From Oscillospiraceae bacterium (GTDB lineage Bacteria; Bacillota; Clostridia; Oscillospirales; Oscillospiraceae), in contig JAFQGT010000005.1 of assembly GCA_017415425.1 (NCBI GenBank), positions 151,038-215,037 on the forward strand: a stretch of 64,000 bases of DNA, written 5' to 3'. Every line of letters begins with the position of its first letter. The first letter of the stretch is position 1. The notes under the pieces were generated by a model. It was given only the letters and a program-made list of their open reading frames with translations, made no database searches and was not told where the DNA came from. The position numbers and the translations under genes are program-made. Of the stretch, positions 40,855 through 52,078 are shown one piece after another.

Positions 40855-43257
40855 ATGACTGATGTTATGATGAATCGCTTTCTGGAAGCAAGAAAGCACT
40901 ATATTCTATCGCAATTTAAGAATCTGAATGCAATGCAGAAAGAAGCCGTCACTACCACAGACGGACCGTTGCTGCTGCTGGCAGGTGCAGGCAGTGGAAA
41001 AACAACCGTCCTCATCAATCGAATCGCCAATCTGATTCGTTTTGGCCGCGCCAGCGATTCTGCGGACATTCCTGATACGGTAACAGATGAAGATGTCCTG
41101 TTTTTGGAATCGCTGTCAGAACCGGTTTCTGATTTTGATAAACACAGGGCCGATCTTCTTTGCACACTGGATCCTGCCTTGCCTTGGAGTATCATTGCGA
41201 TTACATTTACAAATAAAGCAGCAAATGAATTGAAAGAACGGCTGACCAATATGCTGGGTCCCGAGGCGCAGGATATTTGGGCAATGACTTTCCATTCAGC
41301 CTGCTGCCGCATTCTCCGCAGGGAAATAGAACGGATAGGATATACCCGAAGCTTTACGATTTACGACACTTCTGACTCGGAACGGGTGATGAAAGAGATC
41401 GTGAAGGATATGGGCCTGGATGACAAGACATTCCCGGCCAAATATGTTCTTTCCATCATCAGCAGAGAAAAGGATAATCTGGTCTCACCGGATCAATTGC
41501 TGGAACAAGCTGAGTGTAATAACGATTTGCGTATGATCCATATTGCACGTGCTTATGAGAAATATCAAGTGAGGCTTAAAGAAAACAATGCCCTTGATTT
41601 TGACGATATTATCTTTCAAACTGTTCGACTTCTGCAGGAGCACGAGGATGTACGAACTTTCTACCAAAGAAAGTTCCGTTATGTGCTGGTTGACGAGTAT
41701 CAAGATACCAACCATCTTCAATATCTGCTGACCTCTCTTCTTGCCGGTGGTTATGAGAATATCTGCGTTGTGGGCGATGACGATCAAAGCATCTATCGAT
41801 TCCGTGGTGCAACCATTGAAAATATCCTGAGCTTTGAAAAACAGTATCGTGGAGCAAGGGTGATCCGTTTGGAACAGAACTATCGTTCTACCCAGGCAAT
41901 TCTTAACGCCGCTAACGGAGTAATTGCTCACAATATCGGCAGAAAGGGCAAACGCCTCTGGACCGCCAATGGTGCCGGTGATCCTATTACCATCTATGAG
42001 GCTGCAGATGAGGGCGCAGAAAGCAATTACGTTGCCGGGCAGATCATTTCCAGATCCAAAGGCAGAAAGTTCAGCGATTATGCCGTTCTTTACCGCACCA
42101 ATGCCCAATCCAATGCAATTGAATTTTCTTTCAAGCGTAACGGCATACCATACCGTGTAATTGGCGGTATGCGGTTCTTTGATAGGGCGGAAATCAAGGA
42201 TATGCTTGCCTACCTGTGCATTATCAATAATCGAAGTGATGACTTGCGTCTGCATCGAATCATCAATAACCCGCCTAGAGGTTTGGGCACAAAAACTATT
42301 GAGGTGGCAGACCGCTTGGCACAGGCGGAGGGGAAGGGTTTATTTCACGTGATCTCGGCCCCCTATTCTTATGGACCGCTGGAAAAGTCTGCAGGAAAGT
42401 TCCTGCAATTTACTACGATGATCCAGGAACTTGAAAATCTGTTGGACGAAGGTCTGACACTTCCGGAATTTTACGAGGAAGTGATGCTTCGAACCGGTTA
42501 CATCGCTATGCTGGAAAGCAAACCTACAGAGGAAAATAAGACAAAGCTGGAAAACATACGGGAATTAAAATCCAGTATTGCCGCCTATGTGCAAAACGCG
42601 GATGTTCCCACGTTGTCCGGATTCCTGGAAGAGATTTCCTTGTATACAGACCTGGAAGAGTACAATGAGGGCGATGATGCGGTTGTGATGATGACGATGC
42701 ACTCAGCAAAGGGTCTGGAGTTTCCCCACGTATTTCTTGTGGGCTTTGAAGACGGCCTGTTTCCGGGTATGCGCGCTATCGGTGACCGGGAGGAGATGGA
42801 GGAAGAACGCAGACTCTGTTATGTTGCCATCACCAGAGCCAAGCAGACACTGACCATCTCTCACGCCAGACAGCGTATGCTGTACGGTCGGACAAACGCT
42901 TCGCTGCCATCCAGATTCCTGCGAGAAATTCCCGAGGACACATTTGTCAAAAAAGGTGGCTATCAGGCTCCCCAAAGCCGGTATAGCGATACTTATTCCG
43001 TGCCGTACACAAGTGTGCCGGCAGAAAAAAAGGTATCCTACAAAAGCGCCTATTCCTATGTAGCACCATCCGAATCATCTGCTCAGATTTTGGATTTGAA
43101 CAAGGGCGATATGATACAGCATACCGCTTTTGGTAAAGGCTTGGTGCTGTCGGTTGTGAAAATGGGTGGTGACGCACTGCTTGAGATCGCTTTTGACCAA
43201 ATCGGAACAAAGAAGCTGATGGCAAAAACCGCATCTGCACATATGAAAAAGCTGTAA
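40855..43257 (+). CDS. pcrA: ATP-dependent DNA helicase PcrA/UvrD
   Basis: 800 aa from ATG 40855 (a GTG six bases upstream is possible). Superfamily 1 helicase: Q-motif LNAMQKEAVTTTDG, Walker A LAGAGSGKT, AITFTNKAANEL, DEYQDTN, VVGDDDQSIYRFRGA, MMTMHSAKGLEF, VAITRAKQTL, and a C-terminal Tudor-like tail with IQHTAFGKGLVLSV. Between motifs I and Ia there is an extra acidic stretch of about 45 residues (near 65-110) absent from Bacillus PcrA. Works in repair and replication-conflict resolution. Confidence 0.95.
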   Translation: MTDVMMNRFLEARKHYILSQFKNLNAMQKEAVTTTDGPLLLLAGAGSGKTTVLINRIANLIRFGRASDSADIPDTVTDEDVLFLESLSEPVSDFDKHRADLLCTLDPALPWSIIAITFTNKAANELKERLTNMLGPEAQDIWAMTFHSACCRILRREIERIGYTRSFTIYDTSDSERVMKEIVKDMGLDDKTFPAKYVLSIISREKDNLVSPDQLLEQAECNNDLRMIHIARAYEKYQVRLKENNALDFDDIIFQTVRLLQEHEDVRTFYQRKFRYVLVDEYQDTNHLQYLLTSLLAGGYENICVVGDDDQSIYRFRGATIENILSFEKQYRGARVIRLEQNYRSTQAILNAANGVIAHNIGRKGKRLWTANGAGDPITIYEAADEGAESNYVAGQIISRSKGRKFSDYAVLYRTNAQSNAIEFSFKRNGIPYRVIGGMRFFDRAEIKDMLAYLCIINNRSDDLRLHRIINNPPRGLGTKTIEVADRLAQAEGKGLFHVISAPYSYGPLEKSAGKFLQFTTMIQELENLLDEGLTLPEFYEEVMLRTGYIAMLESKPTEENKTKLENIRELKSSIAAYVQNADVPTLSGFLEEISLYTDLEEYNEGDDAVVMMTMHSAKGLEFPHVFLVGFEDGLFPGMRAIGDREEMEEERRLCYVAITRAKQTLTISHARQRMLYGRTNASLPSRFLREIPEDTFVKKGGYQAPQSRYSDTYSVPYTSVPAEKKVSYKSAYSYVAPSESSAQILDLNKGDMIQHTAFGKGLVLSVVKMGGDALLEIAFDQIGTKKLMAKTASAHMKKL

Positions 43258-43301
43258 TTTTCTGCTGTGTTGGCGCATAGACTTTCCGGGAGGGAAGTGC
43301 T

Positions 43302-45900
<2,599 letters not shown>

Positions 45901-45901
45901 T

Positions 45902-45938
45902 AAACAGCCGGAAAGCAACTGCTTTCCGGCTGTTTACT
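45902..45938. terminator. Bidirectional terminator between ligA and the small Cys protein
   Basis: Perfect 15-base stem AAACAGCCGGAAAGC / GCTTTCCGGCTGTTT, loop AACT. It serves ligA and, in reverse, the convergent minus-strand unit. Confidence 0.85.
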
Positions 45939-46146
45939 GTAGAGTAAAATCAGCTTCCTCGTATTGATTCAGGTCAAGTACTTTCATTTTAGGTGGAATT
46001 CTCTTATAGGGATCATATCGAAATTTTTTACAGGAGGATAACGCAGAAACAACACCGCGCTTGGCGCACAAAACATTGTCCGCATCCATCGCTGCAGCCC
46101 GGGTACAGTAGGCACAGGAACGGGGAATTCTCTTACGGAATAACAT
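45934..46146 (-). CDS. Small cysteine-bearing protein of unknown function
   Basis: 70 aa with a C-x2-C (SCAYCTRAAAMDADNVLC) and a further CAKRG and SCKKFRYDPYKRIPP segment; the spacing suggests a small zinc-binding fold. No signal peptide. It overlaps no other coding gene and lies 3 bases after the stop of ylbJ, so it is probably cotranscribed with it. Similar short proteins are common in Clostridia genomes, but no function is known to me. Confidence 0.75.
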   Translation of the reverse strand: MLFRKRIPRSCAYCTRAAAMDADNVLCAKRGVVSALSSCKKFRYDPYKRIPPKMKVLDLNQYEEADFTLQ

Positions 46147-46149
46147 ACA

Positions 46150-47199
46150 CTAACCCCTCTCATAGGAATAACTGCCATTATTATACAGTATTCGTCTTAA
46201 GAATGCTACAACTTTTTTTCTGTGCAAATAAAGAAGAACTCCAGATAGGGAAATGAGAGACACAGCTGCTAGTGGAACGATCACTGCGATATCTGCATCC
46301 AGAAATGTCAGCACTGCAAGCAGCACACTTAACAGGCAGTTGATGCTAGCTTGTAAAATTTTTCCCGGGAAATAGAGTCCGGTACCCAGATCACCACAAA
46401 CGGTGATAGTTTGCATCAAAACACAAATCCCGCCAAAGGACAGTATTATACCGGAAATAATCATAATTTCCCAAAGAGACTGTATTTGGGACAGTGCAGC
46501 GCAGCCGTTGCTAAGTTCCAGAATTCCTGCCAGAAGAACCTGCATATGTTGCGGTAACATCCAAATAAACCAGCGGGATATAAATGCCAATATTACGCGG
46601 AATATAATCACCCAGCTACAAATAGTGGACATAGTAAGAATTGTACTGCGAATGGATGTATTATAGGAGTGCGCAGCGTGATTATTTGTCACTCTGTAGT
46701 CCTCTGATTTTCCAGGCAGAAGAATACCAGTAATGATTGCAGACAAAATCTGCAATCCCCAAATCATCCATATGTACTTCTGCGAACCCACAATCGGACC
46801 CAGCATTCCAAATAAAAAAGCAGGGCCGGCCTGGTTACAGAATCCCAGCATCCTCCGACTGCAATTGTCCGATATACTGCCGTTTTTTTGTGCATCTATG
46901 ATCATTTTTGCACCTATGGGATAACCACCGAGAAGACCCGCAAGCAGAATGCCTTCGGTACCGGACGGAATCCGCAGCAGCCTTCCCAGCGACCGCATAA
47001 TAACTGGGGAGTTGCCTATTATAACACGATTCAGCATTCCGGATAGACAAACAAAAGGGAATAGAGCGGGAATCACAGATTTCAAACATAATTCGATCCC
47101 TTCCTGTACACCTTTAGATGCGGTCTTTGCATCAAAAATCAGTATTGCTGCCGCAAGCAGTACGAATATACGCCCAACCAAACGCAATTGCTTCTTCAT
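46150..47199 (-). CDS. ylbJ: Sporulation integral membrane protein YlbJ
   Basis: 349 aa from ATG 47199 behind GGGAGG. About eight membrane segments; two gate-like halves, the first with CLKSVIPALFPFVCLSGML, the second with a WVIIFRVILAFISRW segment. GLLGGYPIGAKMI and GFCNQAGPAFLFGMLG are typical family stretches. YlbJ is a SigE-controlled membrane protein linked to spore cortex formation and heat resistance. Divergent from yqfC-yqfD, another sporulation pair. Confidence 0.93.
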   Translation of the reverse strand: MKKQLRLVGRIFVLLAAAILIFDAKTASKGVQEGIELCLKSVIPALFPFVCLSGMLNRVIIGNSPVIMRSLGRLLRIPSGTEGILLAGLLGGYPIGAKMIIDAQKNGSISDNCSRRMLGFCNQAGPAFLFGMLGPIVGSQKYIWMIWGLQILSAIITGILLPGKSEDYRVTNNHAAHSYNTSIRSTILTMSTICSWVIIFRVILAFISRWFIWMLPQHMQVLLAGILELSNGCAALSQIQSLWEIMIISGIILSFGGICVLMQTITVCGDLGTGLYFPGKILQASINCLLSVLLAVLTFLDADIAVIVPLAAVSLISLSGVLLYLHRKKVVAFLRRILYNNGSYSYERG

Positions 47200-47283
47200 C
47201 TGATCACCTCCCAATAATCTATGAGTAAGAAGTTCATTTCATTTCCGATGGAACATACGCTTTTTTAGAAGGAGGGGATGCAG

Positions 47284-47574
47284 GTGGCAAAACGGCTGGT
47301 TATTCCAGACATAATCAAAAAAAATATTCAGGCGCTGCCTCTGCCCGGAAAACCGTTGATCGAGATTCTGGGTACAGATCGTGTTTTGATAGAGCATCAT
47401 AATGGGATTTGCGCGTATTCTTTGCAGGAAGTGGATATTAAGGTGCCTTACGGTGTGATCAGAATCCTGGGCAATCAGTTGTCGCTATCTATGATGGACA
47501 GGGAGCAGGCTGTTGTTTCAGGGGCAATTTTCTCTGTAGAACTGATTCGGAGGCAAGGATATGAGGATCGTTAA
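47284..47574 (+). CDS. yqfC: Sporulation protein YqfC (YabP/YqfC family)
   Basis: GTG at 47284, eight bases behind AAGGAGG, gives 96 aa; the ATG six bases upstream touches the ribosome site and is less likely. Family features: LPLPGKPLIEILGTDRVLIEHHNGI, Y-rich strand SLQEVDIKVPYGVIRILG. SigE-dependent in B. subtilis, role unknown, always beside yqfD. Overlaps yqfD by 14 bases. Confidence 0.92.
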   Translation: MAKRLVIPDIIKKNIQALPLPGKPLIEILGTDRVLIEHHNGICAYSLQEVDIKVPYGVIRILGNQLSLSMMDREQAVVSGAIFSVELIRRQGYEDR

Positions 47575-48739
47575 TCAGACGCAGGTATGCAGTATCACCT
47601 GTGCAGACCCGTCTATGCTGCTAAGCCGAATCAGTCAGTCGATTCTTATACAAGACGTGCAGTACGTAGATCAGTTTACGATTCAATTTCAATGCCCAAA
47701 TAGTCAGTATCAGCTTGTGACCGAAATCACTGAAAAAATGGGTGGTGAAATTTCGCTAATCAGGGCAAATCCCATTATAAAGGCAGCGCATCAATGGATA
47801 TTCAGACCGATTATTCCACTGCTTGTTGCGATTCTGCTTGTATGCAGCGCTTTTCTTCCTACAAGAATTTTATTTTTTCAGGTAAACGGAAATAACCTCG
47901 TTTCCACCCGTTCCATTTTGTCTGCAGCAGAAAATTGTGGCATTTATTTTGGTAGCCTGCGCAGCAACATTCGCAGTGAGCAGGTAAAAAATAAGCTGTT
48001 GGAACAGATCCCGGAGCTGCAATGGGTTGGTGTCAATACATCAGGGTGTGTTGTCAGCATTTCGGTATTGGAAAAGTCGATGACCGCCGAGAGTCCAATT
48101 ACGCAGGAATCAGTCGGAAGTATTATAGCTGCAACTGATGGGATCATTCTGCAACTTTCTGCCACAAGTGGAACTGCACTTTGCAAAACCGGTCAGGCCG
48201 TTAAGGAAGGACAGGTCCTGATCTCCGGCTATACGGATAATGGACTCACCATTTCCGCTGTAAAAGCTGCAGGGGAGGTACAAGCGCTGACGAGCCGGTC
48301 ATTGGATATTATATCGCCCCGTCCAACGGCAATAAGAGGGGAAGTTTCCTCTGTAAATTACGCTTATGCAATCCGAATCGGAAAAAAATTAATAAATTTG
48401 AAGAAAGATAGTGGAATTTCAAGTAGTAGTTGTGCTAAAATATATTCGGAAGATTATGTCTGCCTGCCGGGTGGGTTTCAGTTGCCGATCTCTTTCGTGC
48501 GGATCACTGAAATATGGTACAATGATTATGATGCCAACCAGGTGAGCGGAGAAAATTTCGACTGGGTATCTTTGTATGCACAAGGGTATTTACAAAGACA
48601 AATGATCGCCGGTGAGATATTGTCCTTTAAGGACAATATGGTGTACTCCAGGGATTGTGTTTCCCAAAAATCGGTGTATATCTGTCGCGAGATGATCGGC
48701 CGGATCAAATATGAGGAGAATATATATCGAAATGACTGA
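47561..48739 (+). CDS. yqfD: Sporulation protein YqfD
   Basis: 392 aa. N-terminal soluble domain (1-85), one membrane segment (about 89-108, ending TRILFF), then an outer POTRA-like domain: VNGNNLVSTRSILSAAENCG. The ATD-GI-LQLSATSGTALCKTGQ stretch follows. YqfD belongs to the mother-cell SigE regulon; its mechanism is unknown. Last 8 bases overlap the phoH start. Confidence 0.93.
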   Translation: MRIVNQTQVCSITCADPSMLLSRISQSILIQDVQYVDQFTIQFQCPNSQYQLVTEITEKMGGEISLIRANPIIKAAHQWIFRPIIPLLVAILLVCSAFLPTRILFFQVNGNNLVSTRSILSAAENCGIYFGSLRSNIRSEQVKNKLLEQIPELQWVGVNTSGCVVSISVLEKSMTAESPITQESVGSIIAATDGIILQLSATSGTALCKTGQAVKEGQVLISGYTDNGLTISAVKAAGEVQALTSRSLDIISPRPTAIRGEVSSVNYAYAIRIGKKLINLKKDSGISSSSCAKIYSEDYVCLPGGFQLPISFVRITEIWYNDYDANQVSGENFDWVSLYAQGYLQRQMIAGEILSFKDNMVYSRDCVSQKSVYICREMIGRIKYEENIYRND

Positions 48740-49739
48740 ACGAATTGTAAATTCCGAGCGGGTGGAGGATCTGATTGCCGTCTTCGGCTCATTTGACGAA
48801 AATATCAGACGGATTGAAGAAGCTCTGCACGTGACCATTGTAAATCGGGAGACTGAATTACGGATAACCGGTGATGAAGAGTCTGCAGATAAGGCTGCCC
48901 GGGCATTGGAAGGTTTGCTCACTCTGGCATCCAAGGGTGAGACAATTGATGAACAGCGGGTTCGTTATCTGATCACATTGGTGCAGGAGGGCAACGAAGA
49001 ATTTGTTACGCAGATGACAAAAGACGTGGTCTGCATCACCGCCAAAGGTAAGCCCATTAAGGCGAAAACCGTTGGACAGCAGCGGTATATGCAAGCGATT
49101 GGTAAAAACACCATTACACTTGGTGTTGGACCTGCCGGAACAGGCAAGACGTACCTTGCGGTTGCTGCTGCTGTGGCTGCCTTTCGCGCAAGGACGGTTA
49201 ACCGGATCATCCTCACTCGGCCTGCTGTGGAAGCTGGTGAACGGCTGGGATTCTTACCAGGCGATCTGCAAAATAAAGTCGATCCGTATCTTAGACCCCT
49301 CTACGATGCCTTGTATGAGATGCTGGGGCCCGAAACCTTCCAAAAGTACCAAGAGCGCGGCTCAATCGAAGTTGCCCCCTTGGCGTATATGCGTGGCCGT
49401 ACCTTGGATGATAGCTTTATTATTCTGGACGAGGCACAAAATACCACCCGGGAACAGATGAAGATGTTCCTTACAAGATTGGGATTTGGTTCGAAGATCG
49501 TCATTACCGGTGACGTGACCCAGATCGACCTTCCTTCCGACAAGACCTCCGGATTGAAGGATGCAATACGGGTCCTTGAAAACGTAAAAGACATTGCGAT
49601 TTGTCGTCTGACATCTGCAGACGTTGTTCGTCACGCATTGGTACAGGAGATTATTAATGCTTACGAAAAGGCCGAGAAGAAGCCGGTACCGCCCAAGCCA
49701 TCAAAACAATTTCAAGGCAATTATAAAAGAAAGGCATAA
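48732..49739 (+). CDS. phoH: PhoH-like ATPase (YqfE/PhoL type)
   Basis: 335 aa from ATG 48732; an in-frame ATG at 48711 is the alternative, since AGGAG lies between them. N-terminal KH-like part (1-90), then the P-loop domain: GVGPAGTGKTYLAVA (Walker A), LTRPAVEAGERLGFLPGD and DEAQNTT (Walker B), ending GDVTQIDLP. PhoH proteins are RNA-associated ATPases or helicases; the fixed neighbour ybeY hints at a shared role in rRNA maturation. Confidence 0.93.
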   Translation: MTERIVNSERVEDLIAVFGSFDENIRRIEEALHVTIVNRETELRITGDEESADKAARALEGLLTLASKGETIDEQRVRYLITLVQEGNEEFVTQMTKDVVCITAKGKPIKAKTVGQQRYMQAIGKNTITLGVGPAGTGKTYLAVAAAVAAFRARTVNRIILTRPAVEAGERLGFLPGDLQNKVDPYLRPLYDALYEMLGPETFQKYQERGSIEVAPLAYMRGRTLDDSFIILDEAQNTTREQMKMFLTRLGFGSKIVITGDVTQIDLPSDKTSGLKDAIRVLENVKDIAICRLTSADVVRHALVQEIINAYEKAEKKPVPPKPSKQFQGNYKRKA

Positions 49740-49742
49740 ATT

Positions 49743-50246
49743 ATGAAGTCTGTTAAGATCAATATGACCTTTGATAAGTTCTCTTTGCATAATTTTTCGG
49801 TATCTTCTGTGATCGGCAAATGTATCGAAGCCACTCTGGCTGTAGAGGGAATTACAGCGCCCTGCGAAATTAACGTTTTGGTAACCAACGATCAGGGAAT
49901 CCGTGGGATCAATCTGGCCAGCCGCCAGATTGATAATGCAACCGATGTGTTGAGTTTTCCGATGTTTGATCTGGTGGCAGGTGATCCACCTACGGTGTGG
50001 ACAGAATACATTGATCCGGAAACCGGATTGTGTCCTCTTGGGGATATGTGTATCAGCCTGGAGCGGGCCATCGCCCAGGCAAAGGAGTTCGGACATTCCG
50101 TCCGTAGAGAGATTGGGTACTTAACCATTCATTCGATGCTACATCTGCTGGGCTACGATCATTTGGATGAAGGCCCTCAAAAGGTACAGATGCGCAAGAG
50201 GGAAGAGGAGATCGCCGCTTCCATACCCAGAATGCAAAGAGATTGA
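49743..50246 (+). CDS. ybeY: rRNA maturation endoribonuclease YbeY
   Basis: 167 aa zinc endoribonuclease with the signature HSMLHLLGYDH (H-x3-H-x5-H) near residue 123 and TDVLSFPMFD near 60. It trims 16S rRNA 3' ends and takes part in ribosome quality control. Starts 3 bases after phoH, ahead of era, the standard order. Confidence 0.95.
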   Translation: MKSVKINMTFDKFSLHNFSVSSVIGKCIEATLAVEGITAPCEINVLVTNDQGIRGINLASRQIDNATDVLSFPMFDLVAGDPPTVWTEYIDPETGLCPLGDMCISLERAIAQAKEFGHSVRREIGYLTIHSMLHLLGYDHLDEGPQKVQMRKREEEIAASIPRMQRD

Positions 50247-50266
50247 CTCACAAAGGAGAATTCATT

Positions 50267-51154
50267 ATGGCCACCAAAACTGCTATGATCACCATCGCCG
50301 GACGGCCCAATGTAGGCAAATCCACCCTTACCAATTATCTTGTAGGTGAGAAAATTGCCATTGTTTCCAATAAGCCGCAAACAACCCGCAATCGAATCTG
50401 CGGCATTGTTACAAAAGAGGATACGCAATTTGTTTTTGTGGATACCCCCGGCTTTCATAAACCCAGAACCAAATTGGGTGACTATATGGTCAATGTAACC
50501 CGCGGTTCAATTGCCGACGTGGATATGACAATTTTATTGGTAGAGCCGATTCCTTCCATCGGGACACAAGAAGAGGCGTTGTTGGAGCAGCTGAAATCCA
50601 GTGGATGTCCGGTGGTCCTTGCGATCAATAAGATTGACACAGTGGAAAAGGATATCCTATTGGAAGTCATTGCTACCTATGCAAATGCGGCAGATTTCAG
50701 CGCTATAATTCCGATTTCTGCCAAGAGCGGCGACGGTGTGGAGGAACTGCTGTCCGAATGCGGTAAATTTGCCGTTGAAAGCCCGTTCTTATTCCCGGAA
50801 GACTCTACCACAGATCAACCGGAGCGGCAGGTGATGGCTGAGATTATTCGGGAAAAGCTGCTGTGGACACTTGACCGGGAAGTACCCCACGGCACCGCAG
50901 TAGAGATCACCAAATTCTCTGAACGGGACAACGGAATCATCGACATTGATGCCACCATCTACTGTGAAAAGGCCAGCCATAAGGGAATTATTATCGGAAA
51001 GCAAGGCGCTATGCTGAAAAAAATCTCGTCTATGGCTCGTAATGATTGCGAGAAATTTATGGGCACCAAGGTGTACCTGACCACCTGGGTCAAGGTTAAG
51101 GAAAATTGGCGGGACAGCGATTTCCTAGTGCGGAACTTTGGCTACAGAGAATAA
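50267..51154 (+). CDS. era: GTPase Era
   Basis: 295 aa from ATG 50267 behind AAAGGAG. G1 GRPNVGKST, G2 QTTRNRI, G3 DTPGFHK, G4 NKID and G5 SAKSG; the C-terminal KH domain (about 220-295) has GIIIGKQGAMLKKI. It binds the 3' end of 16S rRNA in 30S assembly. The gap to yqzL holds no terminator. Confidence 0.97.
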   Translation: MATKTAMITIAGRPNVGKSTLTNYLVGEKIAIVSNKPQTTRNRICGIVTKEDTQFVFVDTPGFHKPRTKLGDYMVNVTRGSIADVDMTILLVEPIPSIGTQEEALLEQLKSSGCPVVLAINKIDTVEKDILLEVIATYANAADFSAIIPISAKSGDGVEELLSECGKFAVESPFLFPEDSTTDQPERQVMAEIIREKLLWTLDREVPHGTAVEITKFSERDNGIIDIDATIYCEKASHKGIIIGKQGAMLKKISSMARNDCEKFMGTKVYLTTWVKVKENWRDSDFLVRNFGYRE

Positions 51155-51208
51155 TTTCCTTGTGTAATATTCCGATCCCTGCTAATCCTAACAGGGGAGG
51201 GGATCTAT

Positions 51209-51349
51209 ATGACTTCCAATGACTATTGGCAGATGTTTCTTGAGACCGGTGTTCCGGAGTACTATCTGCTGTATCATCGCGCACAAGCAATGGAGAATAA
51301 CAATGTACTTGACGATTCACGGCCTGGTGTTACGGGTCACTGCCTATAA
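51209..51349 (+). CDS. yqzL: YqzL family small protein, 3' part overlapping recO
   Basis: 46 aa, behind GGGGAGGGGA. The first 27 residues (DYWQMFLETGVPEYYLLYHR) match the pattern of YqzL, the short protein found between era and recO in Firmicutes. The last 47 bases overlap the recO start in another frame, adding a tail (NNNVLDDSRPGVTGHCL) that YqzL of Bacillus lacks. Function unknown; probably translationally coupled to recO. Confidence 0.75.
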   Translation: MTSNDYWQMFLETGVPEYYLLYHRAQAMENNNVLDDSRPGVTGHCL

Positions 51350-52064
51350 GGATCAAGATGCGCTGCTTACGGTTTTGACACCCGATCACGGGAAATTGAC
51401 GGTGAAGGCCAGGGGACTGCGTCGCAAGAACAGTCCTCTGGTTGCGCCCTGTCAGCTGTTAGCATATGGTGAATTTACACTTTTTGAGTACCGTGGGATG
51501 TATACCATCAACGAGGCTCACGCTCTGGAGCTGTTTACACCCCTAAGAAAAGACCTGCAAAAACTGTCATTAGGTACATATTTTGCGCAGGCGGCAGAGC
51601 TCTTATCACAAGAGGATCTGCCCAATCCGGAACTTCTTTCGTTGGTTCTTAACTGTTTGTACGCATTATCGAAATTGAATGTTTCTGAGTATCTTGTCAA
51701 GTCGGTATTTGAACTGCGGGGCGCCTGCCTTGCCGGTTACGCACCGGATTTGGACGGCTGCCATATGTGCGGCGCTCCATATCCTAATCGGTTTGATATT
51801 TCCCAGGGCTGCTTGGTCTGCACGGAATGTCAGAACAGAACTTCAGAAGGCATACGGTTGCCAATCTCTTCCGGCATATTGGATGCGATGCAGTATATTT
51901 GCAACTGTGACAGCAAGAGACTGTTTTCCTTTACAGCAGGGGCAGACACGCTGGAAAAATTGTCTTCCGTTACGGAAAGTTATCTGTCCACGAAACTGGA
52001 GCGGGGCTTTTCTGCTCTGGATTTCTACAAATCGCTGATGATACCCTCAGATTACCTATCATAA
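51303..52064 (+). CDS. recO: DNA repair protein RecO
   Basis: 253 aa from ATG 51303 with GGAG 8 bases upstream, inside yqzL. N-terminal OB fold (MYLTIHGLVLRVTAYKDQDALL) and a helical part with the zinc cluster CHMCGAPYPNRF...GCLVCTEC at about 153-180. It loads RecA at gaps with RecR. 14 bases before mutS2. Confidence 0.95.
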   Translation: MYLTIHGLVLRVTAYKDQDALLTVLTPDHGKLTVKARGLRRKNSPLVAPCQLLAYGEFTLFEYRGMYTINEAHALELFTPLRKDLQKLSLGTYFAQAAELLSQEDLPNPELLSLVLNCLYALSKLNVSEYLVKSVFELRGACLAGYAPDLDGCHMCGAPYPNRFDISQGCLVCTECQNRTSEGIRLPISSGILDAMQYICNCDSKRLFSFTAGADTLEKLSSVTESYLSTKLERGFSALDFYKSLMIPSDYLS

Positions 52065-52078
52065 ATCAGGAGATCACT

